Assembly (NCBI RefSeq): GCF_029931775.1
Contig: NC_079331.1
Location: forward strand, 24,615,720-24,679,719
Length of the DNA stretch: 64,000 bases
Direction of reading: 5' to 3'
From: Euleptes europaea
Taxonomy: Eukaryota; Chordata; Lepidosauria; Squamata; Sphaerodactylidae
Below, one piece after another: positions 61,301 through 64,000 of the stretch. Position 1 is the stretch's first letter. Every line of letters begins with the position of its first letter. The notes below the pieces were generated by a model, which did not search any database, was not told the origin of the DNA, and saw only the letters and a list, made by a program, of their open reading frames with translations. Made by a program: the position numbers and the translations under genes.

Positions 61301-64000
61301 TGGCCGCCGTGGAAAACCACCCGCCCCGCCGCTTTCCCACAACACAGGGTTTTGCCAAAGTTGAGAGCGCCTTGCAAGAGGCAGCCCGGGGAGCCTCCGG
61401 CCGCCTCCATTCATTCAGGAGCAGCTGGGACTGTTTCTTCCACTCCCCGCTGCCACCACTGCTGCTGCAGCTTGTACGTTGGGGGTCAATGTGGGACAGG
61501 TTTGGGGATGATTGTGAAATGTATGCTAATCCTCACTTCTCTTTTAACCTGTTCCTTCTTGGAAAGTCCAGCATGGTACAGCTGCGTGTCAGAATTGAGC
61601 AGCTGGCTATAGAGGGTAGGATTGGGGGGGGGGTTAATGGTTAAAAGCCAGAGCTGTAGACAAAGGACTTGTCCTTCCAACAAAAGAAGAAGAAAAAAAT
61701 CCAGAGATCACTTGCTTTGGCTGTTTGGTGCAGAAATCTCCTCTCTCCTGTGGATGGACGTGTTTTTCCCCTTCTCCTGCACAGTGCTGCCGATGGTTCG
61801 TTTTGCCTAAACTCCTGATGGATTCCCCCTTAAGCTCGATCTGGAGTAGGTCCTTTGTCACGATAGCGGTGTGAGCCAGAGCGCAGGGAAGGAGTTTGGA
61901 GGAGAGGAGTGCTGCGATTTTGGCTGACAAAGGAAGCAGGGAGGGTGACGCAGGAAGACTGCCAGCAGGAGGACTGTTGTGTCCCGAGTGCCAGGGGCCT
62001 GCTTGGTGTTGGTGGTGGCGCACAGCAAGAAGCGCCTTCTGAGAGTAGAAACAATTAGCTCATCACTTGGACGGTCGCTGTGTGTGAAGAGAGACACACG
62101 GAGGCTGTGGGGGCTGCTGATTTCAGGCCCCTCCTAAGCGAAAGCATTCGTAGGTCCCTAGAAATGGAGGTGCACACAATGAGGCGGTCTGTCATTTCGG
62201 GAGGGAGAGGAATTGCTACTCCTGCCGAGGCTGTGGGGCTGGCAGGAATTCTGAAGGTCACTCTCGAAAATGCAGATGCCTCTCCTCCTCTTCCCCAGGG
62301 GAGGGGGGCCTCTGTGTGCACGCTGCATTGCCTTTGGGCAGTACCAGTGCGCGGAAGGGTCTGCATTTTCTGTATTATATTTCACAGTTTTAATTGGGCA
62401 AGAACAATAGGCTTTGGAAGGTGTAATCTGAACATTTAATGGCTGTGTAATCTGAATACTTAATGGCTGCGCCAATTAAAAGTTTAGTAAAGATGATACT
62501 CTGATTAAAGGTGAGAATGTGAGTAGTCCACACTTGCTTGTCTGCTGCAATTGGGTGTGGGGGGGGCAGCAACGGAGCCCGGGAGTGCGTACTCTGCTGC
62601 GTTGGGTCAGGTTTGCCTTTGCAGAAGGGCTCCAGTTCACCCAGGGAGGCAGCCTGTCTGTCTGATAAAGGTGGGCATGAATCAACAAGTTGAGTGCCTC
62701 AAGGGCCGGACAGGTGTTCAGAATGGCCCGTGGACCCCTTGGATTTGCAGTGGTCCATGAACACGAGTGCATCACTGGGATGAGGGTCCCTGTGGCTGGG
62801 AATGAAGGGAGGAGGAAGTGGGGGGCTGCAAGGCCCCTCCCTCTTACCAGGCCACACTTTCACTCGTGTGTTGGGGGTGGGATGGGGGTGGAGGAGCAGC
62901 GCCGCCCATGTGATGGTGCTACAGCAGACGCGGAGGAGAAGGAACAGCAGTTGCGCTCAAAGAACGCTTTTCCTGTAATTGTCTGTCCTCCTAAAAAAAA
63001 GCTGTTCAAATTTAGTGGTCCTCATTGTCAGTGCAATCCTAAACAGAGTTACACCATTGATGTCAAAGTCATGCAAATGCGGCTATTTGTCTTGATAGGT
63101 GGGACATCCATGTGCAGAGCCAGTATACCTGATGCTGGGGATGAGCTTCACTTTCATGACCTGCTTACGAGCCCCTAGAGATGTCTTGCTGGTAGAATGC
63201 AGATGCGGGACTCAATGGACCCAGCAAGGATTCTAACCTACAGACTACTCTTCTGTCCCATAAACAATTACAGTTTTTGGGAGAGTGAAAGAGAGAACAA
63301 AGATGGCACAAAGTGTTCAGATAATGGCTTGTGGTTGGTTCAGCATCAGCAGCCCCCCCCCCCAGCACAAACCCAGCACCAGCAGCGTGGGCACGGGGCT
63401 TTGGCCGCAAGAGACCCCTTCTGTGCACCATTCCAGTGCACCTGCCCCCTTCCCAGCTGAAGCTCTGTACGGCTGTGGCCACCTCCACATATCATCCGTC
63501 CCAAGCACGTGCAGCAGTCTCCCCCACCCCAAGAAAAAAACATTGCATGTCATGTGGTGCACATACAGGCCTGTGAGTGGCATGCATACTGTATGGCATC
63601 TGCCACGTTTTGGAAGAGTTACTAGCGGCAGACGCGCCTGTCGTAAGTAATCTGGGATTGCAGGCAGCTTTCGCAAGATGCAGGCTTTCTTCGGTGGGAT
63701 GTCCTTTTGTGCATCGATAATGTTAATGTGCTTGTGCTTGATTGCCACTGATGCCCCCACGTTACTCCAAGTGTGATCCACCAATCATGATCCTGACTGA
63801 AATGCGCACTTGTGTTTTGGAGCAGCCGGGCACATGACCGCTGTAGGGCCCACGAGGGAGCCACCTGGTCGGTGTCTGGATGACAGTGTGTGTCGTTTCC
63901 CCCACCCTTTCCCCACAGCATCATGGTGCTTCCAGCACCTCCAGGTTTTCCACTATCTTTTCTGTGATCTTTCCCAAACTTGATTGCAGTGTTTTTGGAA
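60753..64000 (+). other. FRMD5: FRMD5 intron 1, 5' part
   Basis: The end of the CpG island, then unique-looking sequence. A short dispersed repeat scrap lies near 63030-63070 (cagtgcaatcctaaacagag). No exon is found. Open frames in the GC-rich start are by-products of composition. Confidence 0.6.

Noticed and set aside
59598-61644. Long frames around the FRMD5 start, including one extending upstream of MLSRLMSG
   Set aside because: Only the 34 residues of exon 1 are conserved. The rest reflects composition.

Overview
The window is vertebrate nuclear DNA, most likely from a squamate reptile (lizard or gecko type). The main evidence is the repeat mix: tRNA- and 5S-derived SINEs of the Sauria kind, CR1, L2-like and L1 LINEs, Penelope-like terminal repeats, non-autonomous hAT elements, a DIRS-type fossil and a recent Tc1 element. 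The three host loci also lie in the order known from amniotes: CTDSPL2, then GOLM2 (CASC4), then FRMD5.

Layout. Positions 1-7809 appear to be the first intron of CTDSPL2 (minus strand). Its CpG-island promoter and untranslated first exon lie at about 7.0-8.5 kb, ending in a consensus splice donor at 7810/7809. GOLM2 is complete on the minus strand: the poly(A) signal is near 13.63 kb, the stop at 15152, the start codon at 42979, and a CpG-island promoter reaches about 43.8 kb. All ten coding exons could be placed by conceptual splicing with GT/AG borders and matching phases, giving a 436-residue type II Golgi membrane protein. A large intergenic region (about 43.9-60.2 kb) follows. FRMD5 then begins on the plus strand: its CpG island lies at about 60.15-61.3 kb, its first coding exon is 60651-60752, and its long first intron runs past the window edge. 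GOLM2 and FRMD5 are therefore divergent, while GOLM2 and CTDSPL2 are head-to-tail.

Everything else is mostly layered mobile DNA. Several nested insertions can be read directly. A Tc1 element with a 328-residue open transposase frame sits in a SINE. A Penelope-like unit sits in another SINE. A hAT element sits in a Penelope-like unit. A DIRS fossil sits in the spacer of an inverted Penelope-like pair. The most unusual signals are (1) long, nearly perfect inverted pairs of Penelope-like terminal repeats whose arms carry hammerhead-ribozyme-like core boxes, (2) telomere-like motifs at two altered sites inside the Tc1 copy, (3) a 36-bp-arm hairpin in the GOLM2 sense strand inside a GC-rich hAT element, and (4) a coding-like stretch at about 51.64-52.25 kb that I do not recognise.

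Limits: family names for repeats rest on recalled consensus sequences, not searches. Transcription start sites are not visible. The CTDSPL2 call rests on gene order, CpG island and splice donor, because none of its coding exons is in the window.
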